In this document: positions 4,674-5,211 of the stretch, piece by piece
How positions within the stretch are numbered: the first letter of the stretch is position 1
Layout of the letters: each line of letters opens with the position of its first letter
Origin: Candidatus Cloacimonadota bacterium
Lineage (GTDB): Bacteria; Cloacimonadota; Cloacimonadia; Cloacimonadales; JAFGVF01
NCBI GenBank assembly: GCA_016938155.1
Contig: JAFGVF010000253.1
Location: 1 to 5,211, forward strand
Direction: 5' to 3'
Length of the DNA: 5,211 nt
The notes under the pieces: model-generated
What the model saw: only the letters and a program-made list of their open reading frames with translations
What the model was told of the DNA's origin: nothing
Database searches by the model: none
Program-made: the position numbers and the translations under genes

Positions 4674-5211
4674 TTAGATAAATGAGGAAAAGAATTGGAG
4701 GAATTTATTATGGGGGACAGAGACGCAAATACGGGAAGTATCGGCATATTGTTCTCTTAATTCAGGCAATTCCGTGAAGAAATCGAGGGAGACAGCTCCG
4801 ATTCTATTGTTAATCATCTCCTCTTCAGATTTGTTCACAATTGCGAAAATACCGTCTGGCATTTCTTGATAGAGGGATTCCTCAAGGAGTTTATGCTCCT
4901 TAAGCCAATTCAGGTTCTTAACAATCTCTTTATTGGTAACTTCAAGGAATTCGGCAGCAATCCTCTGTCCTTCCGGTTTAGTAAGCAAATATTCCACAAC
5001 CTGTTGTCCAAACAGGTTTACTCCGCTAAATCCATAAGTGAGTCGAGTACGGATAGCCTTCATTAACCGGTTATCGGCAGTGCGGATGAAAGCGATTCGC
5101 ATCCCCGGCATTCCCAGAGTTTTACTGAACGATTCCATAATAATCAGATGTTCAATTCTACTGATTCTCTTAAAGAAATCATCTGTCCTGTCCCTTCTCA
5201 TCCGACGATAA
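4674..5211 (-). CDS. PLP-dependent aminotransferase (fold type I), C-terminal part (cut by window edge)
   Basis: The frame is open to the right edge; 179 codons are complete, TAA at 4676-4674 included, so about half of a 350-400 residue enzyme is present. The motif SFSKTLGMPGMRIAFI carries the Schiff-base lysine (codon 5123-5121) and, eight residues on, the arginine that in this family contacts the PLP phosphate. Near the C-terminus TSRICVSVP supplies the arginine that binds the substrate carboxylate. This is the class I/II layout seen in HisC-like and related aminotransferases; the N-terminal PLP-binding part lies outside the window, so the substrate cannot be named. An in-frame ATG at 5201-5199 is internal: the codons before it (Tyr-Arg-Arg) stay open, and starting there would remove the N-terminal half of the fold. 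The gene converges with ndk. Its likely terminator is the palindrome at 4537-4593. Confidence 0.9.
   Translation of the reverse strand, partial: YRRMRRDRTDDFFKRISRIEHLIIMESFSKTLGMPGMRIAFIRTADNRLMKAIRTRLTYGFSGVNLFGQQVVEYLLTKPEGQRIAAEFLEVTNKEIVKNLNWLKEHKLLEESLYQEMPDGIFAIVNKSEEEMINNRIGAVSLDFFTELPELREQYADTSRICVSVPHNKFLQFFSSFI

Noticed and set aside
4866..5066. Plus-strand open frame of 66 codons opposite the aminotransferase
   Set aside because: Antisense to conserved aminotransferase codons; no supporting signal.
5199..5201. ATG as the start of a short complete aminotransferase-like gene
   Set aside because: The frame stays open upstream to the window edge, and this start would leave out the N-terminal half of the PLP-binding fold.

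Overview
The window looks like ordinary bacterial chromosome: AT-leaning DNA with housekeeping genes on both strands and two gene-free stretches of about 630 and 690 bases rich in palindromes. The lineage cannot be fixed from these genes. A divergent second-type EF-G, together with GTAG...CTAC and CCATGGGCTTAC-type intergenic palindromes, suggests a relative of the Bacteroidota/Chlorobiota/Ignavibacteria group. That is a weak inference from memory, not a demonstrated placement.

Layout. Bases 1-474 (minus) hold the N-terminal 158 residues of a YebC/TACO1-family protein, cut by the left edge. Bases 570-2621 (minus) hold a complete 683-residue EF-G-like translational GTPase with non-canonical G-motifs. 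Between them lies a GGGAGGTA/TACCTCCC hairpin whose 3' arm is also complementary to the yebC Shine-Dalgarno. Bases 2622-3253 are a divergent intergenic region with a likely EF-G-side promoter, an imperfect inverted repeat, an 11-bp tandem duplication and a 56-nt palindrome. Bases 3254-3978 (plus) form a two-gene unit: an unrecognised 106-residue protein, then nucleoside diphosphate kinase (ndk) five bases after its stop codon and without its own good ribosome binding site. A strong intrinsic terminator follows ndk. Bases 4028-4673 are a convergent intergenic region packed with hairpins, including a second copy of the 56-nt palindrome. Bases 4674-5211 (minus) hold the C-terminal half of a fold-type I PLP-dependent aminotransferase, cut by the right edge.

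How the genes fit together. The EF-G-like GTPase and YebC both belong to translation-related families: YebC/TACO1 proteins are linked to translation of difficult peptide stretches such as polyproline, and some members are described as transcriptional regulators. They are co-oriented, so yebC may be read through from the EF-G gene, with the intervening hairpin setting the level. Ndk supplies NTPs, including GTP; its small partner is unassigned.

The most unusual content is intergenic. There are two copies of a long palindrome with conserved arms and unrelated loops, each followed by a T-run on the minus strand. There is also a cluster of at least five further stem-loops in about 330 bases between ndk and the aminotransferase. 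These resemble REP/MITE-type dispersed elements. No transposase, CRISPR array, rRNA or tRNA gene was seen, and I found no convincing new multi-gene system.
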